Origin: DASREM01 sp035652095
GTDB lineage: Bacteria > Acidobacteriota > Terriglobia > Terriglobales > Acidobacteriaceae
Reading direction: 5' to 3'
DNA: 64,000 bases
Assembly: GCA_035652095.1 (NCBI GenBank)
Contig: DASREM010000056.1
Location: 62,001-126,000, forward strand
Positions 16,568-24,752 of this stretch are shown here, piece after piece. How positions within the stretch are numbered: the stretch's first letter is position 1; the number at the start of each line of letters is the position of its first letter. Made by a program: the position numbers and the translations under genes. The notes beneath the pieces are model-generated. The model saw nothing but the letters and a program-made list of their open reading frames with translations, searched no databases and was not told the DNA's origin.

Positions 16568-17842
16568 TTACTGTTTGTAAGCCGTCCCATCTTTCATTAC
16601 GAACTGGACATTTTCGAGCACGCTGATGTTCTGGAGCGGATCTCCTGAAACCGCCACCAGGTCGGCATATTTGCCGGGCTTGATCGAACCGACCACATCG
16701 CTGTGGCCGAGGAGGTCTGCCGCGTTTGTAGTGGCCGCCTGGATTGCCTGCATGGGCGTCATGCCGTACTTCACCATGAAGGCAAATTGCTTTCCGCCGG
16801 TACCATACGGGCAAACGCCCGCATCGGTGCCGAATGACATCTTTACGCCCGCTTTTACCGCCTTGCGAAAATTGTCGCGCTGGATCTGTCCCAACTGGGC
16901 GTCGTGTTCCAAAAAGTCTTTTGGCTCGGTGCCCTTCCGGCCATTCTCCTGGATGCACTCCTCGTCGTAGATGTCCATGTCGAGATACGTGCCGCGCTGC
17001 TTGGCGAGTGCGATACCTTCGTCGTCAATCAGCGTTGCGTGTTCGATGGACGCCACTCCGGCGCGAATCGCATTTTTGATGCCCTCGGCGGCATGGGCAT
17101 GCGCCGCAACTTTCAGCCCGAAATGATTGGCTTCGTCTACTGCGGCCTGCAATTCCTCGGGAGTGAATTCAATCGACTTGGGATTACTGCCGTGAGTGAG
17201 CACGGCTCCGGTAGAAAGGACCTTGATCACGTCCACGCCATTGTGGGCGAGCAGGCGAATTTTCTGGCGCACCTCCCACGGGCTGTTTGCCTCACCGTAG
17301 CGCAGGTCCAATGGGATCTGGATGTCGGGCGCCATGCCAGTCATTGCTCCCGCACCACCGGTGATGGTCACGTAAGCGCCCGCGACGAACATGCGAGGGC
17401 CGGGCACGATTCCCTTGTTAATAGCATTGCGGAGGGCGACGTCGTTCAAGGCGCGATAGACTCCGACGTCGCGGACCGTGGTGAACCCGGCCTCGAGCAT
17501 TTTTCGGGCGTTCGGGACGGCTTCCAATACCGATTCCGAGGCGGACATTTGCAGCACGTTCATTGGTTCGGAGTCGCCCGGATCTGCAACGTGAGTATGG
17601 CAATCAATCAGCCCCGGAAGAACGGTCATCTTGGAGAGGTCGATAACCTTGGCATTAGCCGGGATGGCAAGATCGTGACCAACCGCCTGAATCTTGCTGC
17701 CCTCAATCAGGACAATCTGGTCAGTTAAGACTTTGCCCGAGTCCGGATCGATAAGGTGGCCGGCCTTGATGGCAATGGTCTGGGCGCATGCCAGCACAGA
17801 GCAAGTGCAAAGAGCCGCCAGGATTATGGAAGTCCTCTTCAA
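16568..17842 (-). CDS. Secreted amidohydrolase (imidazolonepropionase/Xaa-Pro-dipeptidase-like)
   Basis: A metal-dependent amidohydrolase of the PF01979 superfamily. Metal-site motifs are CHTHV (HxH near residue 84), the AHAHAAEG and SIEHATLID histidines, and the acidic SFGTDAG. I chose the TTG at 17842 because it has a GAGG site six bases upstream and starts a clean signal peptide (KRTSIILAALCTCSVLACAQ). A longer frame from 17956 has no such features. The protein is then 424 residues and predicted to be exported. The Rieske oxygenase gene ends 28 bases upstream, so cotranscription is possible. Secreted relatives hydrolyse dipeptides or organophosphate-like esters; the substrate here is unknown. 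Confidence 0.85.
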   Translation of the reverse strand: MKRTSIILAALCTCSVLACAQTIAIKAGHLIDPDSGKVLTDQIVLIEGSKIQAVGHDLAIPANAKVIDLSKMTVLPGLIDCHTHVADPGDSEPMNVLQMSASESVLEAVPNARKMLEAGFTTVRDVGVYRALNDVALRNAINKGIVPGPRMFVAGAYVTITGGAGAMTGMAPDIQIPLDLRYGEANSPWEVRQKIRLLAHNGVDVIKVLSTGAVLTHGSNPKSIEFTPEELQAAVDEANHFGLKVAAHAHAAEGIKNAIRAGVASIEHATLIDDEGIALAKQRGTYLDMDIYDEECIQENGRKGTEPKDFLEHDAQLGQIQRDNFRKAVKAGVKMSFGTDAGVCPYGTGGKQFAFMVKYGMTPMQAIQAATTNAADLLGHSDVVGSIKPGKYADLVAVSGDPLQNISVLENVQFVMKDGTAYKQ

Positions 17843-17870
17843 TATCCACCTCGTTGAGACCTGAAAATGT

Positions 17871-19007
17871 TCAATCGGCAGCGGCGGCGAACCGTCCCAA
17901 TCCGCCCTTGAGGTCAGCTGCCAAGAGGCGATGAAAAAGGTGCTCTCCCGCTTCACGCCGGACCGACAGGCGACCGGCGCCGTAGGCGCGCGACTTCAAA
18001 CCGCGTTGCACATCCTCACAGATGCCGAGATCCTCGTCTTGCACGCGCGCGCCAACAGCTACGCTCTGCTCGTTGTAAGAGCGGCGGGCCTCGCTGACGT
18101 CCGCAAAGTAGAAATCGAAGATCACCCGGCAGTGATCCACGTCGAGTGGAATCACCAGATTGGTGTCCATGTAGCCTTCGTAGCAGTTGATCATCAAGTT
18201 GGGATATTGCCAGAAGTACCACGCGCGGTCGCCTTGACGAGTCGCGCCGGTTGCGGCGTCTTCGCTCGAAGCGACCATGGGGCTCGATTGCAGGCAATAG
18301 CGATCTTCGTTCTCAATGGTGTATTCCTTGTAGTCGAGAACGGAACTTAATCCCTTATGAAGGTGTGGGACGTGGTAGCCGCCATCGAGATAGTTGTCCA
18401 CGAAAACTTTCCAGTTGCAATGGATGTCGTAGCTGCGCGAGTCGAAGTAATGGAGCTTTGTGACCTGGAGAGGAGCAACCCGCTTCATGAGGCCAGCAAG
18501 GAACTCTGTGATGGAACACGAATCCGGATCCAGGTTGACGAAGACAAACTTCTCCCAGACCGCAGCCTTGATGGGAACGAGTCCATTCTGCTGGCGTTCG
18601 AAGTTCCTGACGCCATCGAATTCCGGCATGCCTTTTAGCGAACCATCCAGGCCATAATTCCAGCCGTGATAGGGGCAGTGCAGAAGTTGTGCCTGGCCGC
18701 ACTTTTCAGTGACAACGGCGGCCGCATGATGGCGACAGACGTTATAAAAACCGCGCAGAACGCCATCGTTTCCACGAACTACAACGATCGGCTCACCGGC
18801 AACCGTAGCGCTTACAAACTGCCCAGGCTTTTCGACTTGCTCGATCCGTCCAACCATCTGCCAGCTATGGCTGAACACGGTTTGGCGCTCCAACTCAGCG
18901 ATCCGGTCATCCACGTACCATGGCGCGGAAATGGTGGAGGCTTCCGAGAGAGGGGCATTGTCGTTGTAGCTGGCGAGAATCTGCTGTACCGAGTAGTGCG
19001 TGATCAT
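17871..19007 (-). CDS. Rieske non-haem iron oxygenase alpha subunit, choline-monooxygenase-like
   Basis: The 378-residue protein has a Rieske [2Fe-2S] site C91-x-H93 and C111-x2-H114 (CRHH and CPYHGW) and a mononuclear iron site in DNYLDGGYHVPHLH (H212, H217), with a distal acidic residue in EDLGICEDVQ. This layout matches choline monooxygenase and betaine/carnitine/stachydrine demethylases more than ring-hydroxylating dioxygenases. It would hydroxylate a methylated amine and release formaldehyde or an aldehyde, using electrons from a reductase not found here. The start has an AGGA site. It is divergent from two FAD oxidoreductases and a homocysteine methyltransferase, which supports a betaine-type substrate by inference. 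Confidence 0.87.
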   Translation of the reverse strand: MITHYSVQQILASYNDNAPLSEASTISAPWYVDDRIAELERQTVFSHSWQMVGRIEQVEKPGQFVSATVAGEPIVVVRGNDGVLRGFYNVCRHHAAAVVTEKCGQAQLLHCPYHGWNYGLDGSLKGMPEFDGVRNFERQQNGLVPIKAAVWEKFVFVNLDPDSCSITEFLAGLMKRVAPLQVTKLHYFDSRSYDIHCNWKVFVDNYLDGGYHVPHLHKGLSSVLDYKEYTIENEDRYCLQSSPMVASSEDAATGATRQGDRAWYFWQYPNLMINCYEGYMDTNLVIPLDVDHCRVIFDFYFADVSEARRSYNEQSVAVGARVQDEDLGICEDVQRGLKSRAYGAGRLSVRREAGEHLFHRLLAADLKGGLGRFAAAAD

Positions 19008-19030
19008 TGGCGCATCCTGGGATCAAAATA

Positions 19031-19720
19031 CTAAGGCCGGCGTTCTTCACCGATTGCCCGGCTTAACACGTCCAGAAATTGAGCAATGCGGGCCGCCTTC
19101 TTCTCGGAGGGATCGCCCTGGCGGCGAAATAGGCCCGGGTCCAGTTCTTCAGTCAGCAGGGCATCCTGAAAGCGCTCCATGGTCCAGTCCAGGATCGAGA
19201 CGATCATCTCCTGGTCCAGGTCGTGGCGCAACTCTCCTCTTTCCAGGCCATAGCGTACAAAAGCCACGGTGCCGTATGGGTCTTCGGCGAGGAGAAAGCG
19301 ATTGATCTCGCGTTTTAACGCAAGGTCGGTGCCGTAGTTTCCAAGCAGCGATACCCGATAAGGAATCCAGTCCTCATGAATGAGGTGCTCAGTGCTCTCG
19401 AGCCAATAGCGAAGCACCGCGAAGAAACCTTTCTCGCGAACCTCGGCGGGAGCGTCCAGATAACGCGGGAATGAGCGAACGGCTTTCTTGTAGACCTCGA
19501 AGAACAGACCGTCTTTGCTGCCGAAATGCTGAAAGATGGAGCCCTTGGCGATGCCCAAAGCGCTGGCAATATCTCCAACGCGTGCGCCGTGATAGCCCTG
19601 CTCGGCAAAATGCCGCATGGCGGCGTCCACGATACGCGCGCGCTTGTTCTCCGAGCGCGGTCGAGGCGGCATGTTTCGGTAGCGAGGTGGGGCGACGACG
19701 CTGCTTCCAATTCCACTCAT
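19031..19720 (-). CDS. TetR-family transcriptional regulator
   Basis: The N-terminal helix-turn-helix is clear at about residues 25-70 (RIVDAAMRHFAEQGYHGAR, VGDIASALGIAKGSIFQHFGSKDGLF). The remaining ~150 residues form the variable helical ligand domain. I chose the ATG at 19720, with GAGG six bases upstream, over a longer frame at 19732. It lies 23 bases upstream of the Rieske oxygenase gene in the same direction and is divergent from the oxidoreductase genes, so it likely represses both arms. A TetR regulator next to a choline-oxygenase-like gene recalls BetI, but no ligand can be read from sequence. Confidence 0.88.
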   Translation of the reverse strand: MSGIGSSVVAPPRYRNMPPRPRSENKRARIVDAAMRHFAEQGYHGARVGDIASALGIAKGSIFQHFGSKDGLFFEVYKKAVRSFPRYLDAPAEVREKGFFAVLRYWLESTEHLIHEDWIPYRVSLLGNYGTDLALKREINRFLLAEDPYGTVAFVRYGLERGELRHDLDQEMIVSILDWTMERFQDALLTEELDPGLFRRQGDPSEKKAARIAQFLDVLSRAIGEERRP

Positions 19721-19748
19721 AACTGACCTCAAGTCACGGCACTTTAAC

Positions 19749-19822
19749 TCAACTACGCTACGGATTTCAATTTAATTTTTCAGCACGGTGCGCTAATGTA
19801 AGGGGCCAATTACCGTAGTTGA
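19749..19822. promoter_or_regulatory. Divergent promoter region with 9-bp inverted repeat
   Basis: TCAACTACG (19749-19757) and CGTAGTTGA (19814-19822) are perfect inverted copies 56 bases apart, placed between the divergent TetR and oxidoreductase genes. Overlapping CTACGG/CCGTAG copies (19758-19763 and 19813-19818) extend the symmetry. The two may be half-sites or paired operators for the TetR protein. AT-rich sequence between them could hold the promoters, but no clear -35/-10 pair stands out. Confidence 0.45.
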
Positions 19823-19841
19823 TTGACTCCTGGTCATTGCA

Positions 19842-21470
19842 TTGAAGGTCCCATCTCAGCGAGCCTATGACGCGATTGTAGTAGGCGCCGGACACAACGG
19901 CCTGACTGCGGCTGCGTACCTCGCGCGTGCCGGACTGACTACGCTGGTGCTCGAGCGTCGTGAAATCGTCGGAGGATGCTGCGTGACCGAGGAGATTGCC
20001 CCAGGATGCCGGGTCTCGACTACTTCTTATATTGCGAGCATGCTGCGGCCTGAGGTGATCAAAGACCTGAGCCTTGCCGAGCACGGACTGCGCATGGTGC
20101 CATGCGATCCTGCAATCCAGATTGCGCTTCCGGAAGGGCGGGTTGTACCGTGGTGGGCGGATCGCGATCGCGCAGTCGGGGAGTTCCGAAAATTTTCCGC
20201 CAAAGACGCGCAAACCTTCGTTCGGGTTGACGACCGCCTGAAGAAACTAGCCCGTTACTTACAGCCATTCTTCCTGGAGCCTCCGCCTGAGATCGGTACT
20301 GGCAGCATCGCGGGGTGGTCGGACCTGTTGCGCGTGGGGAAGCGTTTTCTTGGCATCTCAAGCGCGGAGATCTCCGAACTCGTCGCCTTTCTTACCGGTA
20401 GCCTCGGCGAGTTTTTGGACCGCAACTATGAATCCGACGTTATCAAGACACTTTTTCTCGCAAACAATGTTTACGGGAAGCACGGCGGACCTTATCAGCC
20501 GGGAACGGCGCTAGGCCTGTTGTTTCACTTACTGAGCGGAGGTGAACATGAGTTGCAGGGTTTCTTTGGTCATGTCATGGGCGGCATGGGCGCGATCACG
20601 CAGGCGCTGGCCGCTGCCGGAACGAAACTCGGCGTAGAGATCATCACCGCTGCTTCTGTCGCGCAAATCATCACTCGCGATGGCAGGGCCTGCGGCGTCG
20701 CCTTGGAGGATGGGACCGAGATCCGAAGCCGGGCCGTGTTGTCGAATGCGGATCCCAAGCGGACGTTCCTCGGCCTGCTTTCTCCCAGCGAATTGCCGCC
20801 CGACTTCGTGCAAGCAGTCCGTGGAATCAAGATGGATGGCCCATGCGCAAAGGTGAACCTGGTGCTTGCCGAAGAGCCGAGATTCACGGGAACCCCGGCG
20901 GGGACCACTCCACTGCAACGCACTTTCTATACCCTGGTGCCCTCGCTTGAATTTGCAGAGCGCTGCTACGACATCGCGAAGTTCGGCGACATCCCAGAGG
21001 AATTGTGGGTGGATTGCGTGGTCTCCTCAAATGCCGATGACTCGTTGGTCCCGCGAGGCAAACACATCCTGACCTGCTTCGTGCAGTACGTCCCCTACCG
21101 CTTACGCGAAGGCAACTGGGACGAGAAGCGGGACCTGCTTGGCGACCGGGTCCTGCGCAAGATCGGTGAGTATGCACCGAATGTTCCGGGTTCCGTTCTT
21201 GCGCGCCAGGTGCTGACGCCGCTGGACCTGGAAAGGACCTACGGCTTAACCGAGGGGAACATCTTCCACGGCGACCTCACGCTGGAGCAGTTGTTCTTCA
21301 TGCGCCCGGTAGCAGGGTGGTCGCAGTACCGCACTCCTATTGCGGGGTTGTATTTATGCGGCGCCGGAGCGCATCCCGGCGGGGGCGTGACCGGTGCTCC
21401 CGGGCACAACGCTGCGCAGCAAGTGCTGCGCGATTGGAAGAGGAAGCGTTTCAAGGAGGCCGCTGCATGA
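19842..21470 (+). CDS. NAD(P)/FAD-dependent oxidoreductase, PYROXD2/phytoene-desaturase-like
   Basis: The 542-residue protein starts with a Rossmann FAD-binding fold (DAIVVGAGHNGLTAAAYLARAG, then LERREIVGG) and ends with the family motif GLYLCGAGAHPGGGVTGAPGHNAA. This is the CrtI/PYROXD2 branch of FAD enzymes. No other carotenoid gene is present, so a role in carotenoid synthesis is unlikely. The start seems to be a TTG at 19842 with no good ribosome site; no ATG is available in frame. Its stop overlaps the next gene's start (ATGA), so translation is coupled. In this cluster it probably oxidises an amine or an aldehyde-level intermediate, which is inference only. Confidence 0.82.
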   Translation: MKVPSQRAYDAIVVGAGHNGLTAAAYLARAGLTTLVLERREIVGGCCVTEEIAPGCRVSTTSYIASMLRPEVIKDLSLAEHGLRMVPCDPAIQIALPEGRVVPWWADRDRAVGEFRKFSAKDAQTFVRVDDRLKKLARYLQPFFLEPPPEIGTGSIAGWSDLLRVGKRFLGISSAEISELVAFLTGSLGEFLDRNYESDVIKTLFLANNVYGKHGGPYQPGTALGLLFHLLSGGEHELQGFFGHVMGGMGAITQALAAAGTKLGVEIITAASVAQIITRDGRACGVALEDGTEIRSRAVLSNADPKRTFLGLLSPSELPPDFVQAVRGIKMDGPCAKVNLVLAEEPRFTGTPAGTTPLQRTFYTLVPSLEFAERCYDIAKFGDIPEELWVDCVVSSNADDSLVPRGKHILTCFVQYVPYRLREGNWDEKRDLLGDRVLRKIGEYAPNVPGSVLARQVLTPLDLERTYGLTEGNIFHGDLTLEQLFFMRPVAGWSQYRTPIAGLYLCGAGAHPGGGVTGAPGHNAAQQVLRDWKRKRFKEAAA

Positions 21471-22654
21471 GTAACGGCCACTCCAGCTTCCCCAAAGTCG
21501 CGGACATCGTAATTCTCGGCGCCGGCGTGATGGGCACCTCCATTGCATTCCAGCTTGCGAGACGCGGCGCCGGAAAGATTGCGGTCATTGAAAAAGAACA
21601 CGTCGGCCGCGGTGGCAGCGGACGCTCGTCCGCCCTGGTGCGGATGCACTACAGCTTTCCGCCCGAGGTGCAACTCGCAGTCGTCAGTTTGAAGATATTC
21701 CAGCACTGGCGTGAAGTCGTAGGCGAGACCGGAGACTTCCGTAAAACCGGGTTCGTACGCATTGTTCACCCTAACGAGACGGAGCGACTGAAGCAGAACG
21801 TCGCGATGCAGCGGGAACTTGGCGTTAACGTTCAATTGATAACGCCGGCTGAGTTGAAGGAAATTGAGCCGGACTGGAACGTGGATGAGGTAGAGCTTGC
21901 CGCATATGAGCCGGACTCCGGCTATGGCGACGGCGCGGGAGTAGCGAACGATTTCCTGAGTCGCGCCCGCGATCTCGGGGTTGCCTACCTGCCTCGGACC
22001 CAGGCCCTTGCGTTCAAGGTTGAAGGCTGCAAGATTCGAGGCGTTGAAACCGAGCATGGGCCAATTGAAGCGCCGGTGGTCATCTCTGCGACTGGCCCTT
22101 GGACCCGGCCCATGTTTCAGCACGCCGGCTACGATCTCCCCATCGAAACTGAGTATCACCAGGTTGCCATTTTGAAAAATGCCCCCGATATGAAGGGTGG
22201 CGGCTGTGCTTGTATTGATTCAGTCACGGCGACTTATTTCCGTTCCGATGCACACGACAAATTCCTGGTCGGAGACTTTTACGGATCACGTCCAGTCGAC
22301 CCCGACAGCTTCCCACAACGCCCGTCCGATGCAGGCCTGGAAGAGATGATTGAGCGGGCCGCCAGGCGTATCCCGAAGCTGGCCCATGCCGAAGTAATGC
22401 GCGGCGTTACGGGGGTGTACGACATGACGCCTGACGCCCGTCCGCTCCTGGGGGAGATCCCGGGAATAAGTGGTTTGTATGTCTGCGCCGGTTTTTCCGG
22501 GATGGGTTTCAAAATCTCTCCCGCCATCGGCATTGTGATGTCGGAGTTGGTGCTGGATGGAGCTGGAAAAACTGTAGACATTTCCGCTTTCCGTCCAAAC
22601 CGTTTTTCTGTGGGACAGGCAATCAAAGCTGAGTACGAATACGTTGACGATTGA
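21467..22654 (+). CDS. FAD-dependent oxidoreductase, sarcosine oxidase beta/DAO family
   Basis: The 395-residue protein belongs to the DAO family (PF01266). It has the dinucleotide motif ADIVILGAGVMGTSIAFQLA, then IEKEHVGRGGSGRSSALVR, and the C-terminal GVYDMTPDARPLLGEI and YVCAGFSGMGFKISPAIG typical of sarcosine oxidase beta and dimethylglycine dehydrogenase-like proteins. It likely oxidises an N-methyl group of a secondary or tertiary amino acid. The ATG at 21467 has GGAGG seven bases upstream and overlaps the preceding stop. The gene sits between the PYROXD2-like gene and the methyltransferase gene, 13 bases before the latter. Confidence 0.85.
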   Translation: MSNGHSSFPKVADIVILGAGVMGTSIAFQLARRGAGKIAVIEKEHVGRGGSGRSSALVRMHYSFPPEVQLAVVSLKIFQHWREVVGETGDFRKTGFVRIVHPNETERLKQNVAMQRELGVNVQLITPAELKEIEPDWNVDEVELAAYEPDSGYGDGAGVANDFLSRARDLGVAYLPRTQALAFKVEGCKIRGVETEHGPIEAPVVISATGPWTRPMFQHAGYDLPIETEYHQVAILKNAPDMKGGGCACIDSVTATYFRSDAHDKFLVGDFYGSRPVDPDSFPQRPSDAGLEEMIERAARRIPKLAHAEVMRGVTGVYDMTPDARPLLGEIPGISGLYVCAGFSGMGFKISPAIGIVMSELVLDGAGKTVDISAFRPNRFSVGQAIKAEYEYVDD

Positions 22655-22667
22655 AAAGGGACAGCCC

Positions 22668-23666
22668 ATGAAAAAGAAAAGCATTCTCGAGAGACTTAAA
22701 GAAGGCCCGGTTCTCGGCGATGGCGGATATCTGCTCGAGCTTGAAAAGCGGGGTTGGGTGCGTGCTGGTCCGTTCACCCCGGAAGTTGCGCTCCTTTATC
22801 CCGAAGCCTTGCGAGAGTTGCATGTCGAATTTCGCGAGGCGGGCGCCGACGTTCTGCAGGCACTCACCTTTTATGCCAGTCGGGACAAGCTGGCGACTGT
22901 GGGACTGGAAAATCGGCTGGAAGACTTGAACCGGGCGGCGGTCCGGGTCGCGCGCGAGGTAGCGGGAGATCAATGCCTGGTGGCCGGGAATATCAGCCTG
23001 ACCTGGATGTATGAACCTGACAGTCCCTCCGCCGCAGACCGTGTGCGCAGAACATTCGATGAGCAGCTTGCGGTGCAGGTGGAAGAAGGCGTGGACTTCA
23101 TTATCGGTGAAACATTTTCCTGGTTAGGCGAAGCGCTGCTCGCCGTCGAACGAGGAAAGAAAACGGGCCTGCCAACCATGGTGACGATCTGTTTCGAGAA
23201 TTCGGACCAGACCGCTGACGGCAAAAGCGCAGCCGAAGCGGCAAAGGCTTTGTTCGATGCCGGCGCGGACGTGGTTGGCATGAACTGCCTGCGGCCACCC
23301 GAGCACATCCTTCGTCCTATGGAGGAAATGCGAAAAGCAGTGTCGGGATATCTTGCCTGTCAGCCCGTGGGTTATCACACGCCGAAAGACAAGCCTGACT
23401 TCACCAGCCTTCCAGAGTTTCCTTACGCGCTCGATCCCCTTCAGTTGACACGCAAGGAGATGGCTGACTATGCCGTAAAGGCGCGCGAGATCGGACTGAA
23501 TTACATCGGCTCCTGCTGTGGGTCGGTTGCGATCCACGTGCGCGAGATGGCCCGAGCCTTGGGCAAGGTGAAAGCAGACAGCCGAATTTGGAAAAAAGGC
23601 GGAGAGAAACCGATGTCAGCCTACGAATACTACGGGCATGACGAAATGCCCTCCGCCAAGGGCTAA
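22668..23666 (+). CDS. Homocysteine S-methyltransferase family protein (BHMT-like)
   Basis: A zinc-dependent methyltransferase that moves a methyl group from a donor such as betaine or S-methylmethionine to homocysteine. The zinc cysteines are visible in VGMNCLRPP and in the C-terminal YIGSCCGS pair. The N-terminus GPVLGDGGYLLELEKRG matches the usual GD(G/A)G(M/Y) start of BHMT relatives. The 332-residue length fits. The ATG at 22668 has AAGGG seven bases upstream. Together with the Rieske oxygenase and sarcosine-oxidase-like gene, it points to stepwise removal of methyl groups from a betaine. A corrinoid-independent methyltransferase with another donor is also possible. Confidence 0.87.
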   Translation: MKKKSILERLKEGPVLGDGGYLLELEKRGWVRAGPFTPEVALLYPEALRELHVEFREAGADVLQALTFYASRDKLATVGLENRLEDLNRAAVRVAREVAGDQCLVAGNISLTWMYEPDSPSAADRVRRTFDEQLAVQVEEGVDFIIGETFSWLGEALLAVERGKKTGLPTMVTICFENSDQTADGKSAAEAAKALFDAGADVVGMNCLRPPEHILRPMEEMRKAVSGYLACQPVGYHTPKDKPDFTSLPEFPYALDPLQLTRKEMADYAVKAREIGLNYIGSCCGSVAIHVREMARALGKVKADSRIWKKGGEKPMSAYEYYGHDEMPSAKG

Positions 23667-23790
23667 AAGAGGCCGAGGCCAGCTAACGCCGTGGCCTTCG
23701 CACGGCGATGGCTACCCCTGACGGCGGGAACGACTCCATGCAGAATTTGCGGCTGGACGTCCGCCTTGCCGTTCGCGAGCATCCTGGAGA

Positions 23791-23820
23791 ACAAAAAAAG
23801 GGCCAGCCAAAAGCCGGCCC
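23791..23820 (-). terminator. Intrinsic terminator of the two-component/porin operon
   Basis: Read on the minus strand, GGGCCGGC and GCTGGCCC pair (8 bp with one G-U) around a short T-rich loop and are followed by seven T residues. It lies about 210 bases after the stop of the cupredoxin-domain gene at 24029, the last gene in that direction. Confidence 0.75.
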
Positions 23821-23981
23821 ATGTGAGGGGCACTAGGGGACATCCAAGGACTAAGAAATCTACGTTTCCACGATAGCCCACTGCAAACAGAACGCCAGGT
23901 TCCGGAACCCATCGTCAGGAACGGGCCAGCAGCGGTCGCCCGTTCGGATTGGGGTCAGGCTAGAGCCTCCCGGCCGGGCAC

Positions 23982-23999
23982 TTGTCATGCAAATGTCAT
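23982..23999. promoter_or_regulatory. Pho-box-like direct repeat
   Basis: TTGTCAT (23982-23988), four bases, then ATGTCAT (23993-23999). Two 7-base TGTCAT-type repeats with 4-base spacing match the layout of a PhoB box. It lies between two convergent gene ends, where no gene starts, so it may be fortuitous. Confidence 0.3.
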
Positions 24000-24028
24000 C
24001 TTTTTGTTAATTCAGAGCAGGGGCGCGC

Positions 24029-24751
24029 TCACTGGTGTTCGTACACGGGGCTGGTCAGGGGCGTGGGCGGCTCATAGTCCCGCCCATACTTGTTTTTATG
24101 TGTTTGGGCAAGGTCGCTGCCGTCCAGGTGCAACAGCCCGAGATTCGAATTTTCTTCTGATACCCGGATCTCGCGGGTCAAGGCATCGAGTTTGTCAGGC
24201 AGGGCCGCCTCATACCACATTCGTAAGGTGTACCGGCCGGGCGGCACATTGGGGATCACGACCTCTCCGCGCTTGTCCGAAGTGCCGTAATACGGAGTGT
24301 CCACGGCGATGACTACAGCACTCATCTCGGGATGAATGTTGCAAAAAATGTAAGAGATTCCGGCTTTATCGAACCTGACGTTACGCGTCGATCCAGCTTC
24401 GTACAGGCCAAGGTCGAAGCGTTTGCCCTCAAACAGGGAAAACACGTTATGGAAAAAAGGATCGCGATTGGGGAACTCAACTTCAGACCCCACCGGCACG
24501 ACCAAGACGTGGGGTAAGAAGCTTTTGTTCTTTTGCGTGAGGCGAGGATGCCCGGAAGGAGCGGGCGCTTTGGGGGCATCGCCCATAGAGAGGGGCGTGA
24601 GCCATAGGATGGCTTCGCCCGCTTTTGGGGCGTGATTCGACTTGCCGCTTTGTAGCGCAACCCGCGCGCTCACCGTTACGTTCTGCGCCAACACGAGCGG
24701 CGCGCAGAGCGCCAGGTTGCACAACAATGACCGATGTAGCCAGCGCTTCAT
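24029..24751 (-). CDS. Exported cupredoxin-like protein with carboxypeptidase-regulatory-like domain
   Basis: The 240-residue protein has a signal peptide (KRWLHRSLLCNLALCAPLVLAQ) followed by a plastocyanin-like domain. Type I copper ligands fit H101 (FFHNVFS) and C137, H140, M143 in a CxxHxxM motif (FCNIHPEM), the amicyanin spacing. The next segment, RGEVVIPNVPPGRYTLRMWYEA, is a carboxypeptidase-regulatory-like beta fold. It may carry electrons or bind copper in the periplasm. The ATG at 24751 begins one base after the porin stop (TGAGATG), so translation is coupled. It is the last gene of a response regulator-kinase-porin operon. Confidence 0.78.
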   Translation of the reverse strand: MKRWLHRSLLCNLALCAPLVLAQNVTVSARVALQSGKSNHAPKAGEAILWLTPLSMGDAPKAPAPSGHPRLTQKNKSFLPHVLVVPVGSEVEFPNRDPFFHNVFSLFEGKRFDLGLYEAGSTRNVRFDKAGISYIFCNIHPEMSAVVIAVDTPYYGTSDKRGEVVIPNVPPGRYTLRMWYEAALPDKLDALTREIRVSEENSNLGLLHLDGSDLAQTHKNKYGRDYEPPTPLTSPVYEHQ

Positions 24752-24752
24752 C

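Larger units (their letters stand above)
23667..24028. other. Convergent intergenic stretch with terminator and Pho-box-like repeat
   Basis: Two operons meet here tail to tail. A stem AGGCCA/TGGCCT (23676-23697) follows the methyltransferase gene but lacks a T-run. A good minus-strand terminator lies at 23791-23820, and a TGTCAT direct repeat lies at 23982-23999. Short open frames on both strands have no supporting signals. Confidence 0.45.

Noticed and set aside
23663..23912. Several short frames around the convergent intergenic region
   Set aside because: They overlap the terminator stem and have no family or start signal.
24004..24312. Plus-strand frame opposite the cupredoxin-domain gene
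   Set aside because: Low-complexity arginine-rich translation without domains; antisense shadow.
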